Part shown: in pieces, positions 23,446-35,699 of the stretch
How positions within the stretch are numbered: the stretch's first letter is position 1
Layout of the letters: each line of letters starts with the position of its first letter
Assembly (NCBI GenBank): GCA_032871835.1
Contig: CM065296.1
Span: 1,684,001-1,748,000 of the forward strand
Origin: Dipteronia dyeriana
Lineage: Eukaryota; Streptophyta; Magnoliopsida; Sapindales; Sapindaceae
Direction of reading: 5' to 3'
DNA length: 64,000 bases
Position numbers and translations under genes: made by a program
The notes under the pieces: model-generated
The model's database searches: none
Seen by the model: the letters and a program-made list of their open reading frames with translations, nothing else
Told to the model about the DNA's origin: nothing

Positions 23446-24868
23446 TAGGGATGGCAATGGGTTGGGTTCGGGTCAGGTCCTACCAGACCCAGACCCAAAC
23501 CCAAACCCAAACCCATAAAAAATATTTAGACCCAGACTCATGAAAATTTTCGGGTTCGGGTTCGGTTTCGGGTCTGGACCCACGGGTCTTAAGCAGACCC
23601 AGACCCGCCCCGAAGACCCATAAAATTTCATGGGTCCGGGTCTAGACCCTTGGACCTTTAAAACAATGACAAAGCAATTTCCATAAATATTTTTCATTTG
23701 CATTTTACATGGAAAGAAATGTCATATAGCTAAGCTAGCTAGTTTCTTGTTGCTTTTGATTGGTATAATGGCATGTTGCATACTTGTATTCAATGAGGTC
23801 ATAAAACATGGGAGAGAGACTGTGAGAGAGAGAGGTCTTTGTCCGGCATTGTGAATTTGAGATAGATGCATCAGCCATAGCATACAAATCCAAACTTTCT
23901 AGCAGAAGAATTGATTGTGATAAGATGATCTAGAATGATCTTCTCAGTTTTAGATACCCAAATCAATCATGATTTTCTATTTTAGTTTTCCAAAAACAAT
24001 TGACACCGATTGAATCGACCTTTAGAGTATATATCAGGACTTACACGATGGAGATTTTCTCTTCATTAATATTAATATTATTTTCAAGTTTATTAAAGTA
24101 ACAGAAGTATAGAACAGGGCACCAAAACACACACACACACAAAAAAAAAACAGGAAACAAGAACCGTAAACAGGGCACCACAACAAACTGAGCCCCAACG
24201 AGCACCCGCACAAGCAACATCAGAAACCAATAACCAGAAAAAATAGCCACAACCCATAAAATATATCATGCAAGTATTTTGTGATTCATATTTTCTTAAT
24301 CAAAAGGAAATTATAGATTCAAATGGGTGTATATGGGTGTAACAATTAACAAAACTATCAGATACCTAGATTATATTGTAATAGACCACAATAAGAAATC
24401 AGAAATAAATTCAATCAAAACAGTCGGCTTGTGGCTTGTGACTTGTGACCAGTTATAAGTTATGAGCTTTCAGCACACAGAAGAAGCAAAGAACAAGTAA
24501 AGAAGAAGCAAGGAAGAGATGCGGCAGTAAAAAGGAAAGAAGATTAAGGCTATGAAAGGTGAGAACTGAGAAAAGTAGAAGACTGAGAAGTGAGAAACTG
24601 AGAACCGTGTCGGATTGAACATTTGAGCTGTGGCAGGAAAGAAGAATTAGGTTTAGGGATTTATCATTTATATACCTTGTCAAATTAGTCGGGTCCTCGG
24701 GTTTGGGTCTAAAATTTTGCCAGACCAAGACCCGATCCGGACCCTTATCGGATCCTATATATTCAGACCCAGACCCGACCCGTGATCTGAAAACAAAGAC
24801 CCAGGCCCGACCCATACGGTTCTGGTTCGGGTCAGTACTCACGGGTCTGGGTCCAATTGCCATCCCTA
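23446..24868. mobile_element. Non-autonomous hAT-like element
   Basis: The element starts TAGGGATGGCAATGGG and ends CCAATTGCCATCCCTA, an inverted repeat, with 8-bp flanks GTAAATGG (23438-23445) and GTTGATGG (24869-24876) that match in six of eight positions. TIR and 8-bp duplication fit the hAT superfamily. Sub-terminal regions at both ends are full of GGGTCTGGGTC/GACCCAGACCC strings in opposite orientation. I see no transposase. Confidence 0.75.
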
Positions 24869-25420
24869 GTTGATGGTGGGAGATAAAGATGAAGATGGTG
24901 GGAAAATTAATGGTGCATGATGGTGGGAGAAATTAATTAATTAATTAAAAGATTTGAAGGTCCCGAGATGATAAATTTGAGAGAGATAGAGAGAGAGAGC
25001 AATGGCTAGGGTTAGGGTTTGGTGAGTTGTGGTGGGTTGAAGAAGATGAAGGTGATGGAGATGAAGAAGATGAAGAAGAGAGAGATAGAGAAAATGAAGA
25101 TTAGGGCATTATTTTTTTATTTCTGTTTTTATTTTTATTTTTATAATTTAATTAAATATAATAATTTAATTCATTTTTTTTAATTAGTAAAATTCACATA
25201 TTACCCTTCTTGCAGAAAGGCTTCCAAAAGTAATAATCGAATTTTCGATAATGCCCCTTTAACCTAACGAAAGTCAATGAAAAATAAACAGAATTAGACG
25301 GAAAAGACTGGATTATATATTATCAAAGAACTACTGAACTGGATTAAATAATTCTAAAAATTAATGGATTAAATCTAAATAAATATAAACTATAGGGACT
25401 AAAATCATAATAACCCAAAA

Positions 25421-28400
25421 GAAAATAAAACAAAAGTACTTATTGGCCTTTCGTTGTCGTCGCCTTTTGTAGTTCCTTATAAAAGTGTAGTTCTTTATAA
25501 AAGTGTAGTTCTCTCTGGCTAGTGGATTCTGGCTAGAAAATTCGTAGGCAAATTATTATTATAAAATGAATTGATAATATATATTATTTTGTAATAATAC
25601 AAAAATATCAAGCAGTAATGTTTTTTGCATGCTAAATTATATATATAGTATATATTATCAGACATCAACAGATATGATAATTCGAATTTAAAACATTATC
25701 AAACTGAATAAATATTATTTACAACATAATTATATTGAACTTTCATTTTTTTTTAAATAGATACATTCTAAATTCTGAAAATATTGCTATGTGTGTTATA
25801 TATATTAGTAATTATTCCTAAAATGAACAGGACCACTATACACAATAAGGTTTCAATTATCTATATACATGTACAAAATCTGAAGAGTATATATATAACT
25901 GTGGAAAAATTTGCTTGTGTTGATTATTATTGTATTGCTCACATGGCATCACATGGCATCACTGGTCCTCTACACCAAACAGAACCTTACAGGTCTTGTC
26001 AAATCTATCATTAGAAATCAAAAACTTGTCTTCCAATATTTGTCAATTAATACTTCTTCTAAGATACTGTACTTATTGTCGATGCCGGTCTCTTTGCAAA
26101 TTAAATCATTTGTGGTCGAATCATGCTGATGATCATTAATTTTATCAAATTATTGCCATGATCAACTGATCTCTTACATGTATCACAATTTTTGTTTGAT
26201 ATTTTCGGAGATCAAATATGAGAACACACAAATGTATGTAAAGTCCAGTGATATTATGTTACGCTCATGCAAATCATGATTTTATTTTTTTAACTTTTAT
26301 ATTGAATCTGAAATCTAAGGGTTTGAGTGATAGAGAAAAGAACATAATGAAACAAATATGACTTTTTTTTTTTACCATTGTAATCGTATAACAGTTAGAT
26401 ATTAGAAGTTGAATGATGATTCACTAAATGGATATAGGTTTATGTTCAACCATTTAAAAACCCATATTTCTTTTTATTTATTTGATTTTATGTACTATTA
26501 TTTGATTGTTTTTGAGTTTATATATATATAGAGTAACAACAAATATACGTGTTTGACTATATATATGATAATTAATGGATACGAATCATTGTTAATTTTC
26601 GATATTATCTTCCGGTCTTTCTGTTCTATTAGTGAACAATCTAATATATATTAGATTTCATTAAATTTGTGATAAAATCAATCAAATGTAAAAGGAGGTT
26701 AGATGTGCACCGATCTGTACTTGACTGTTTAGTCTTTATAGTTTAAAGTGAGTTTTGTGAATCATGAAGGCAGTACAGTAATTTATTTCCGATCACCAAA
26801 CCATAACAAAACCCTAAGAACAGTACATAATTCAGTCGTAAACAAAAAGAATATAGCTTGAGTGTAGAGTTGAGTCAGTCAGCGGTGGTCCTCATGAAGA
26901 TTTTAAGTGTTGAAAAGCTGATGGATTCGAGTGAGAGAAAATGCAATATGTATGTTTGATGTATGGCTTTAGAGAACCAAGCCCACAACCATTTGCATGT
27001 AAATGTTTCTCTTTAAGTGAGCCGGTCCCTAAACGATGCTGACTTGTCATCAAATCCCCACACTTTAAGGAAATCTTTCAAGAGGTACTATTAAATCTAT
27101 TCATATTTGATATTTCTTTTTATTTTTCTAATTATATTTAATTGGCTTTGTCCAATAAGGATCTTCCACCTATTATCAATCTACTTTCCGTTTTGGATAT
27201 ACATATATATAGTTATCAACTTTTGTAGAACAAATATGGTACCACGTATGACATGGACCTGGATTGTAACCCTACCTTGATACTTCCACATGCTTCCACG
27301 TGTTTCTTTGGGTTCCATCTTTATATATATATGGGCACCCTGATCATCAACTGAAAGTGGAAGTATTTGATTCAATCCAATACAATCTAATCCAATTCAA
27401 TCTAATATAACTCATTCACATTTAAAAATAGAAATGTAAAATTTTTAACTTTTGTGCTAATAATGGTTATAAGTAATAAGTCATAATAGATTATCTGAGC
27501 CGTAGATTTTTAAATTTTGATGTTTAAGTTTCTAATTATTTTCGGAGCAGATCATAAAGATTGTGGATGGGGGAATTCTGGAAGAGAATAAGATGGTGAT
27601 GGTGATTATGATGAAGATTATGCTTAGGTGGCGCCAAAAGGATTCACAATCCAAGTATCATTCATTTTGTCAGCTTATCATTCAATTGTTTGGATTTTGG
27701 AAGACAACCAGCTCAGCATATATGAATTTCCTTTCTTTCTTTCTTTTTCTTTTTATATTCTATTTGATGACGAATTTGGATCATCTACTAACCTGATCTT
27801 TTTTCTAACCTCATCTAATCTCGTGACATATAAGTATTACAATGAATGTATGGTTAAGATGTGATTGATTTCCATAAATATTTTACCAACAATCAATCAC
27901 ATATTTTAAAAAGGTCATGAAAAAATTAGCTCAGCAGAGGATACAAATCCCATGATTTCTACTTCATGCTCTTTCCACTTATCATTATATTTTTTCCAAT
28001 CTCTAGAGCTTTCTCTTTTTTTTAATAAAAAAAAAAGAAGAAAAATGATGAGGATTAGGAAGGGTATTTTAATAGTGGGGGTGAACCACAAACTTGAAAA
28101 GATAATATGCTTATAGCTTTTTATATTATTTACTTTTCAATATGAGAATCCTGCAAAAGGTGACATCCACTGGATCAATTTTCATCAGCAACCGTAAAAG
28201 TTTAGTACTGCCACTGCAAATCGATCCCTAGCTCTCCAGATCGATCATCATCTTCTCCAAACCATAAGCTAACATTGTTTATCATAGTTTAATTATAATA
28301 TGTACACATGTAGTTTTAATTTTGGTCCGGCTAGACAAACATAACATACCAATATTATCTGGTTTAATTTGTAAGATTTCTTACTGTTGTGTAAGAGATT

Positions 28401-28424
28401 TTTCAATGTGGAAACATGGGGAAA
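25421..28424. other. Intergenic, AT-rich
   Basis: No convincing gene on either strand. Several short overlapping frames (for example around 25784-26139 and 27563-27864) have no start context, domain or codon bias that would support coding. The sequence is AT-rich with scattered TATATA runs. Confidence 0.55.
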
Positions 28425-29030
28425 TAGCACTATTTTTTTGCTGATTTTTAAGAGTATCACTCCTATAATAAGTTAAGTTTAAATGACACCGATAGAATAA
28501 ATAAATCCACATTTCTTTCTTTTATTACGTTCTTACTATTTTTACGGGTTTTTTTTTTAAAAATAAATCTTCCATCAGTGTGGTCCTCTATCAATGGAGA
28601 TGGAAAGACCTCCAATGGAGGTCACTTTAGGAGGTTGAAATGGACCTCCAATGGAGATCGAAATCGACCTCTAGGCTCCAATGGAGGTCGATGAAGAAAA
28701 TGGAAAAAAAAAATTCATTTTTGTCAAATAAATCTTGAAAATTGTAATTTGTAAATATACTTAATAAGTTTCGGAAACTACAAAATAAGTCTTGAAAATT
28801 ACAAATAAGTCTCGAAAATATAAAATAAGTCTCAAAAACACTAAAATAAATCTCGAAAATACGAAAATAAGTTTCGAAAAAAAAAACATAAAACTTATTT
28901 TTATGAATGTGTTTTAAGGATATTTTTATCATGATCTACACTTTATATGTTATTAAAACTTAAGTTATTAATTAAGTCAGTGATAGTCTTAAAACTCACT
29001 CTTTAAAGAGTGTTATTAAATTTTCGAGCA
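28425..29030. mobile_element. Family B element, copy 2 (short)
   Basis: The left end (GGAAATAGCACT, then AGAGTATCACT and TAATAAGTTAAGTTTAAATG) and the reversed right end (TAATAACACTC, AGACTATCACT, TAATAACTTAAGTTTTAATA) form a diverged long inverted repeat with the same motif order as copies 1 and 3. The interior has GGAGGTC.. blocks repeated near 28590-28690 (CCTCCAATGGAG) and a minisatellite of AATAAGTCTCGAAAATA units. No transposase. Confidence 0.55.
28725..28885. repeat. AAATAAGTCTCGAAAATA-type minisatellite
   Basis: About eight imperfect units of 17-20 bp with the core AAATAAGTCTCGAAAAT. It shares the core with the minisatellites in the two other family B copies (16590-16875 and 44330-44520 plus 46640-46945). 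Confidence 0.75.
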
Positions 29031-32000
29031 TTTTTTTTCAATTTGGTGAGCAGGGTTAGTTTGTTATCTTTCGAGATGTGGACAAAAAAATTTGGACACT
29101 TCCCCATTCTCTCATGTTATAGAAGTTCGAGTCGAGTTCCACCTTTTTAAATTAAACCACAAAGTTTATGCCGGGAGACCTCCCCTATCATAGCTAGAGT
29201 GATCTTATCGGTTGATATCTCTATGTTCTGACAGACTTTTAACCCGATTTTTTTCAAAATTCAAAAATGAAAAATGTTTCATTAGGAGAGAGGGAGAGAG
29301 GGAGAGAGGGTTGAGTTCATAGTTATTGGTTCTTTTTTCTTGAGGGGATATGTACCAAAATAAAGTAGTTAATGGAAAATATTATTTACACAAAGTAAAC
29401 TTGAAGAGATTATATTAAATATAGCTGGCAGCATATGTACTCTCATGATATCGTATTAATCACATAATTAAAGTAAGATTAAGAGAACAATTGTAAAGTT
29501 AATATAATTAGGTGGTATTAGATTAGGTATATGTACTTGTATTAATTAGAATAACAATCATCATGTGAACATCTTAGCTATAGCTCAAAGGAATATTGCA
29601 AAAGTAATTAAAAGGAGAGAAAATAAACAATATTATTAGGCTTATAGGGTGTTTTATATTTATAGTTCTTTTTATTCTCTAATTAAATAATTGATGCCAT
29701 ATTCTCCCTTCACAAAGAATTAATAATTATTCATTAATGAGAAAGAAAAGGATCTATTCCTTATAATTAATTAACTTAATTTAATAATCAAACATCTCCT
29801 CCAAATGAAGGTTTTAATCTTCAATACAATACAAATATATATATATATATATATAAACCGCACACTATACTTTTTCATCATCACAATAAAAGCGAACAAA
29901 TTATTCATTTAAATCAGCATTCGAAAATGACATCCTCTTAATAGAAAATCTGGCTTTGATAGGATGGGTGCAAAAATATCACCGATGTGTTTCTCCATTC
30001 GCATCATATTAAGTGATAAAATAGTATTACATGAAATAAAATAAAATAAATAAATATATTTTTTTAAAAAAATATTAACACGATACCATATAACACACTC
30101 TGAGTGGGATACCCACCCACCCTCCTCGGACCAATTAAGTTTTTCTCCTCTCCTAAAGCTATCATGAGAGAGAAAAATTAATTAAGTTATCTATCAATCG
30201 ATTTGGACCATGTTCCTATAGAAAAGGACAGTGGATTTGTTTATCATTCATTTTCATGCATTAATTTACATGCATGCAATATTGCAATGTCTTTATTAAT
30301 AAAGCTTAAAATACGACATCCTTTGGTGACCTTTGCGGTTTAGGTTGTCTATAAATAGAGAGGTACGTGGCATATTCCAAATCCAATCCAAGAAACTTCA
30401 CTCTCAAATCTCAAGTGCTGGACAACTGCATTATTCATTTTGGAAAAGAATGCGGAAAAGATAAGTAATCAGTAGGAGTAGCTATATTTGTATCCTTTTA
30501 AATCTCCATGTACAATTTAAATTTATATATTTTTAAAATCTTAATATTATTCTTAAATTAAATTATTAAAACAAATAATCCTATTTATAACTATTTTACT
30601 GTTTTAAATAATTGTCTGACTAAATAAAATCAAAAGGAAAAAAAATAAAATTAAAATAGTAAAGAAAAACAAAAATCCACATCAATAAATGGGCCAACTT
30701 CTTCCAAACCTAAAAATTAAGATGGAAGGCTGTTGCCTCTTCCACTCTAGGTCAGGAAAAATGGAGGATATGCCGCGCCCTGTCAATAGAAGAGAAATCT
30801 GGAACTGTTATCTCCTCCATTCTAGATGGAAAAAAAATGGCAAAATGGAGGAAGCAGCCACACACAAAGAAGAGAAAAAAACACCTCCTATCTACTAACA
30901 AATTTTGCAATTAGTGTTTGTATAAAATCTCATTTGTTTTTGTAAGTTTAGTAGATTAATTCTCGATAATATGATTTTAATTATATATATATATATATAT
31001 ATTGATTTTAATTATTTTATAATTTAATTTTTTATAACATTTTTTTATTTAAAAGAAATGACATACTTGATAACGTATGGGGTATGTTTATATAATTTCA
31101 TATTTTAACATTTTTAATTTGGTATACATATAAAGAGAGTGTATATATAATTTTTCTATACCGTAAGTATCGTCACTCAATTTATAATTTTTTTTTAATC
31201 GAAAAAAAGGTTCTGCATTCTTAAACAATTTTGCAAGGACCACTTACAGATCTTTTCTATGGCCCATTGTGTTGCACTTCTTGGGCTTAAAATATTGGAT
31301 TTATCCTTAACTGGGTTTTCATTTTTCAAAGGTCAGTGGTCGGTCACTCTATTGGATTGTGGGTGTGCTCACAAAACATATTTGAAACACATTTGCATGC
31401 GACATTCTTTAGGCCCATATATTTGTATCTCTATATATGTAACTATGTTTGCTCGAATTTTATTTTATTTTCCATGAAATAAAATGTATCTAATTAGATA
31501 AATTCATGGTTAAATCCTCAAAATAAATAAATAAATAATGATAGGCCTCTTATATCCACATCAATATAGATTGTCATCCGAGAGTTTGGATCCTCTTCCG
31601 GTCTAAATTTTTGATAGACTTGTTTTATAAAAGTATTTAAGTTTGAGTAAACACTTGTATGCATAAAAGAAAGAAATGGTAGCAAATTTTGATGATTGTG
31701 ATTTTTTTTTCTTATATTGAGTTTCATTTGATGAGTTTCGTTTTGACGTATAAATATTGTTTGATCCAAGTGCATTCTTTTTTTTTTTCTAGTAAAAAGT
31801 GATAAAGTGGATAAATATGATAATATAAATGTATTCACAGAAACTCATCATTTGTTACGAAAAATCCAGTAAAAAAAGCCAAACCATGAAAAAATCCGAA
31901 CTATTCGAATTAATGTTCACTAAACTTCTAAATTTATAATATTTTATAAAATAAAAATGAATTAATCCTACTTTGACCAAAACAACATTTTGTTTTCTTA

Positions 32001-32170
32001 CTTGTCAAGTTTTCAAAGTTATCCTGAATTAATGCTAACTAATAATATCCTAATTACATATATAATTACACTTCGACCATCCAAATCTCCTATCTGGTAT
32101 TTGCAGATAGATTATGAGTACTGCCACAACCACCCAAATAATTGTAACCAAAAGATTTACTATTTTTTAG
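29031..32170. other. Intergenic region upstream of the FLA gene
   Basis: AT-rich with an (AT)n run at 29833-29856 and another at 30980-31002. A GA-rich block (GGGAGAGA units) is at 29287-29312. No gene or defined mobile element seen. Short frames such as 30689-30898 and 31259-31477 have no recognisable domain. Confidence 0.55.
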
Positions 32171-32182
32171 ATTCATTTTTCA

Positions 32183-32192
32183 CTATAAAATC
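32183..32192 (+). promoter_or_regulatory. TATA box of the FLA gene
   Basis: CTATAAAATC lies about 90 bases upstream of the start codon at 32276, in a CACTATAAAATCCCACA context typical of plant core promoters. Confidence 0.7.
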
Positions 32193-32275
32193 CCACAAAC
32201 TCTTCTCTATCAAATCAGAGGCTTCAATCTGATCCAACCTGAGAAATATAAATTATTTTAAAAATAATAATAATA

Positions 32276-33442
32276 ATGGATCAGAGAGCCTCTGCAATTA
32301 CCCTCCTCGTCCTTTTGTGTGCCACATTTTCCAATGCCTTTGACATATCCAAGATTCTCAGCAATGGCTCTGACTTCGGTTCTTTCAATGAACTCTTGAA
32401 GCAGACTGGCATGATCCAGAAGATCAACAACCAGCAAACCATCACCGTTCTAGCTTTGGATGGTGGCGCTGTTGGCTCCATTCAAGGCAAATCAAAAGAT
32501 GAGCTTGAGAGAATCTTGAGCAACCACATTATTCTTGATTACTATGACATGGACAAGCTCAAAAAATTGACCAACAAGAGCACAACTCTAACCACAATGT
32601 TTCAGAAAAGTGGTGTTGCTCAAAACGGATTAGGGTTTTTGAACGTTTCGAAAACTTCTTCAGGTAATATTAAGGGCATCTTATAGTTTTCTGCTTTATA
32701 TGTTTCCATTAAAAATGAGAAATTGATTTTCATATTTTTTGAGTTATATTTTTATTAATATAAATAAAAGAATTAAGGATTTGACTGATGAGAAACTGAA
32801 AAATAGAGTTAAAAACTTCTCTAGCATGTGACGTTCTTTCAGCGTTTTAAATGTCCAAAATTGTTTTCTGAGTTTTCAAAAGATTTACCGAACAAGTTTA
32901 ATGTGATTTTTTAACCCAAAAAATGGAAAAACTTGTTTCGAAACCCCCCAACGCTCCTAACTTTACAACTTCTCTGTTGCAAACGTCTGCATGAAAAAAT
33001 TTCGATTATACTAATGATTTGATTTATTTTTTTTGTTACAGGTGATATTATGTTGGGTTCTGGAGTGAAAGATGCGCCTCTAGTTGCTAGGGTTATGAAA
33101 CAAGTGGCTGCACAGCCGTACAATATTTCCGTGGTACAAATCAGTCAAGCCATTGTGGCTCCTGGCATTGATAGTATTGATGCCTCAGCTCCTACACAGT
33201 CACAGAATCCTTCTCCTCCGCCACCTAAAAAGAAGGCTGCTGCTCCAACACCTAAGGAGGAGGAAGCTGAGGTCCCCAGCCCAACCGAGGAGTCTGATGC
33301 CACTCCAGAGGCTGATTCACCGGCACTGACGCCAGGAGAGGAGCCTGCAGCGGATGAGACGTCCGGTGCTTCTTCATGTGCATTGATGGGCTCAGGAGCT
33401 GCTGTTGCAGCTTTGATGGGGTTGATGTTTGTGGGATTTTAA
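32276..33442 (+). CDS. FLA: Fasciclin-like arabinogalactan protein, two exons
   Basis: Exon 1 is 32276-32663 and exon 2 33042-33442. The intron has a CAG/GTAATA donor and a TTGTTACAG acceptor, and the join keeps the frame (Ser-Ser-Gly-Asp). The product is 262 residues: a signal peptide (1-21, ending SNA), one FAS1 domain (about 22-175) with TITVLALDGGAV and the YYDMDKL region, several N-glycosylation sites (NGS, NKS, NVS, NIS), a Pro/Ala/Ser/Thr-rich arabinogalactan region (about 178-238, with SPPPP, APTP, SPT motifs) and a hydrophobic tail suited to a GPI anchor (about 240-262). Family members sit at the outer plasma membrane and in the wall and affect adhesion and wall structure. The single FAS1 domain and size resemble the Arabidopsis FLA3/5/14 group, some of which act in pollen. 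No breaks. Confidence 0.94.
32664..33041 (+). other. Intron of the FLA gene
   Basis: The 378-bp intron begins GTAATATTAAGG after TCTTCAG and ends TTTTGTTACAG. It is AT-rich. Reading through the donor gives a premature stop (at 32684-32686), so splicing is needed for the full protein. Confidence 0.85.
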
Positions 33443-34330
33443 GAGGAATTAATGTTCATAAGCTAGTTGAAGAAGATCGATAGAAGATACATTTAAGGAG
33501 AGCAATAGGGTTTTGTGTGAATAATGGATCGATCGATATCAAGCAATGTAATGCATTATCCAAAAAGTCATTTGCAAGAATGAGATTATATATTTGTATT
33601 GTCAAAAGATTGATCTCATCAATATATATAACCTCCGACCATGAGATTACATTTCTCCAATTATCTTTTTCTTTTTTGTCTTTTTGAGTCATTTATTATT
33701 ATTATTGTTATTATTCTTTGCAACATATATATATTTGTTCATGGATCTTCCATAATCACATGGATGCAAATTAACCAAACCCGGACATAAATCACATACG
33801 GGGTGACTCTATGATGAGTTCCAACTCCAATTACACGTTATCTTATGATATTTTCTTGTTAATTAATTATAAACTGATATATGAATAATTATAGAGATAA
33901 TAATTAACATGATATGTGCATAATCTAAGCACATGCCATCACTTGGAGGAGTGGAGGACCAAGTCAGAAGTAGTTAAGTTGATGTAGTTAGTTGTTCAAA
34001 TAAGTGGGCTTATGTGTCTTATTTTCAGGTTCATTATGCATAATGTGGCATGGATTCAGCATTGCTATTTTGCATTATCTAGCATGATTATTTTCCATTA
34101 TCTGTAAGTTGTTTTATTCCTATCATTCGTATTGCTTGGCCTATATAAACAGCCAACGGTGGATTGAATGAGTTTATGATGAATATAATTGTTTTCAATA
34201 ATCTCTATCTTTCTTCAAACTCTCCTCTCTTCTACTCAAATTCTATTGTTCCCTGCCAAGTTTTAAAAGTACACAACATAACAAGTCGTATCCCAATTTC
34301 CGTCTGTATCTTTTTTTCCCCTCTCTATTT
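33443..34330. other. 3' flank of the FLA gene
   Basis: The first 250 bases probably hold the 3' untranslated region. The remainder is AT-rich with no gene. Near 34130-34160 there is a CCTATATAAACAGCC string, a possible core promoter with no clear gene after it. Confidence 0.5.
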
Positions 34331-34390
34331 CTCAGATGTGAATCTCTCACTCCTATGACCCGAATCATGAATGATAATATATGGAGCGCG
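34331..34390 (-). pseudogene. mTERF-like gene, carboxyl-side remnant left of the gypsy insertion
   Basis: On the minus strand, the reading frame that leaves the mTERF-like piece at 39645 (..VVDLVKRA) can be continued across the 5-bp target duplication GCGCG into this flank, where it reads PYIIIHDSGHRSERFTSEK and then a TAG at 34331. The first residues suit an mTERF repeat start; the rest does not clearly match, and the early stop suggests a fragment. Identification depends on the other flank. Confidence 0.45.
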
Positions 34391-34818
34391 TGATACGAAG
34401 TTGGCAGTAGCTAGTTATGCAAGAGCCATGCATGCAAGGCATCAGTGCATGTAAGGAAGTCAATTGGGATGGCACGTGCGTAATGACCAAGTCAGAAGGA
34501 TCATGGAGAATTGTTTTATTAGTTGTTGGGGTTGCTTCGATTGCCGGTTGTTATGATTAGTTGTTAGAGTCAAAAGTCAAATAGTGGTTGTTATTAGTGG
34601 CAAGGAGTGCTCCCAGAATCATGGATTGCCTCCTATTTCTCTGTTTCACGTATTTGTGTAGGTTATAAATTAGCCAATTTGAATTGAATAAAAAAGGTAG
34701 GTAATTTACAACCCAGACAAATCTCTTCTTCAGTCTTTCTCATATTTCTTACTTCTATCTTTTCTCTCCAACGATCCCATTCTTCTCATTTTCTCTTCTC
34801 CTGAAATTAACCTTATCA
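34391..34818 (+). repeat. 5' LTR of the chromovirus-type element
   Basis: 428 bp from TGATACGAAG to ACCTTATCA. It contains GGTTATAAATTAGCC near 34660, a likely TATA region. Three of the six differences from the 3' LTR read G here and A there and one reads C here and T there, the pattern left by cytosine deamination; the other two are C to A and the terminal A to G. Confidence 0.92.
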
Positions 34819-34819
34819 G

Positions 34820-34832
34820 TGGTATCAGAGCC
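34820..34832 (+). other. Primer-binding site of the chromovirus-type element
   Basis: TGGTATCAGAGCC starts two bases after the LTR end and matches the 3' end of initiator tRNA-Met. Confidence 0.9.
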
Positions 34833-34845
34833 TGGTTAGCAAACC

Positions 34846-35616
34846 ATGGACACTTGTAGAAAGTCGAATGCCAAATTCCGCAATGAAGTCCACGAAATCC
34901 TCGCAAACCATGAATCACGATTCGACCAAATCCTTGCCGAATTGCAAGCCTTGCGCCTACAACAACAGCGCCCCAACAGTGATAAAGAAATCAATCCGTT
35001 GTCGAAAGGTGAGGCGTCAAGCAACAGCCCTACCAAGTTCATCTCCCAGGGAGTTGATAGAAATCACACCCACCTCAAGCTGAACTTTCCAACCTACGGT
35101 GGTGATGATCCGACGGGATGGATATTCAAGGCCGAACAATACTTGGAATTCAAAGGAATTGATTCCCCACAACAGGTTCAGCTGGCATCGTTCCACCTGG
35201 AAAGAGTCGCATTACAGTGGTATCAGTGGTACACGAAGTTTCGGGGATCGTTGAGCTGGGCAGAGTTCACTAAGGTTGTTCTTCATCGCTTTGAGCCAAC
35301 AGATTCCGATGATCCATCCGAAGCCTTGGCACGACTCAAACAAACCACCACGGTTAACGCATACCAGGAAGTCTTCGAGAAACTATCACACAAGGTCGAT
35401 AACTTACCAGAAAAAATTTTGGTTGGGTGTTTCATTGCTGGACTCAAAGACGAAATCCGACTCGATGTCAGAGTGAAGCAACCACAGACGCTCTCTGATG
35501 CAATTAGCGTCGCTCACTTGATTGAGGAGCGCAACCAAATTCAACGGAAACCCGAAAGTTCAACACGGCTGCCCATTACAGCTGTATCACAAAGAACTGG
35601 TCTGAATTCTTCATAG
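34846..35616 (+). pseudogene. Gag of the chromovirus-type element
   Basis: An open frame of 256 codons begins MDTCRKSNAKFRNEV with a short coiled-coil-like region (residues about 10-45) and then the retrotransposon gag domain (about 75-235: LNFPTYGGDDPTGWIFKAEQ, FHLERVALQWYQ, FIAGLKDEIRLDV). It ends at TAG 35614-35616. The zinc knuckle (CFYCDEKYTPGHRC) lies in another frame at about 35727, so gag is separated from the nucleocapsid end by stops. Confidence 0.88.
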
Positions 35617-35699
35617 AGGCTTCTTGGACCACCTCCATTTCAAAAGACTAATCAGGGGGCATGCAATTACCAAGGCTCTATTCGGCAAATTACAAGACA

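Larger units (their letters stand above)
20795..25420. mobile_element. Long-TIR DNA element (Mutator-like) with nested insertions
   Basis: The left end reads AATCCCTCTAGTTTGTATTT and the right end, reversed, TAGTCCCTATAGTTTATATT, then both continue with similar TTTAG/TTAATCC, CCGTTAG/CCGTCTAATTC and 'ACCCCTATTTT/AGGGGCAT' blocks for about 150 bp. Long terminal inverted repeats of this sort are typical of Mutator-like elements in plants. The interior has no transposase. It is filled by a minus-strand LTR element, a gag fragment, an LTR palindrome and a hAT element. Borders are approximate because the target duplication is unclear. Confidence 0.5.

Noticed and set aside
24041..24250. 69-codon minus-strand frame with hydrophobic residues in the hAT element
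   Set aside because: It lies in low-complexity sequence next to an (AC)n run and has no hAT transposase similarity.
27563..27864. Overlapping open frames of 77-78 codons
   Set aside because: T-rich and A-rich composition, Phe/Leu runs, no domain and no conserved frame; most likely chance.
34130..34360. A small gene with TATATAAAC promoter at 34140
   Set aside because: The following frame (64 codons at 34164) has no domain, and the region overlaps the mTERF remnant on the other strand.
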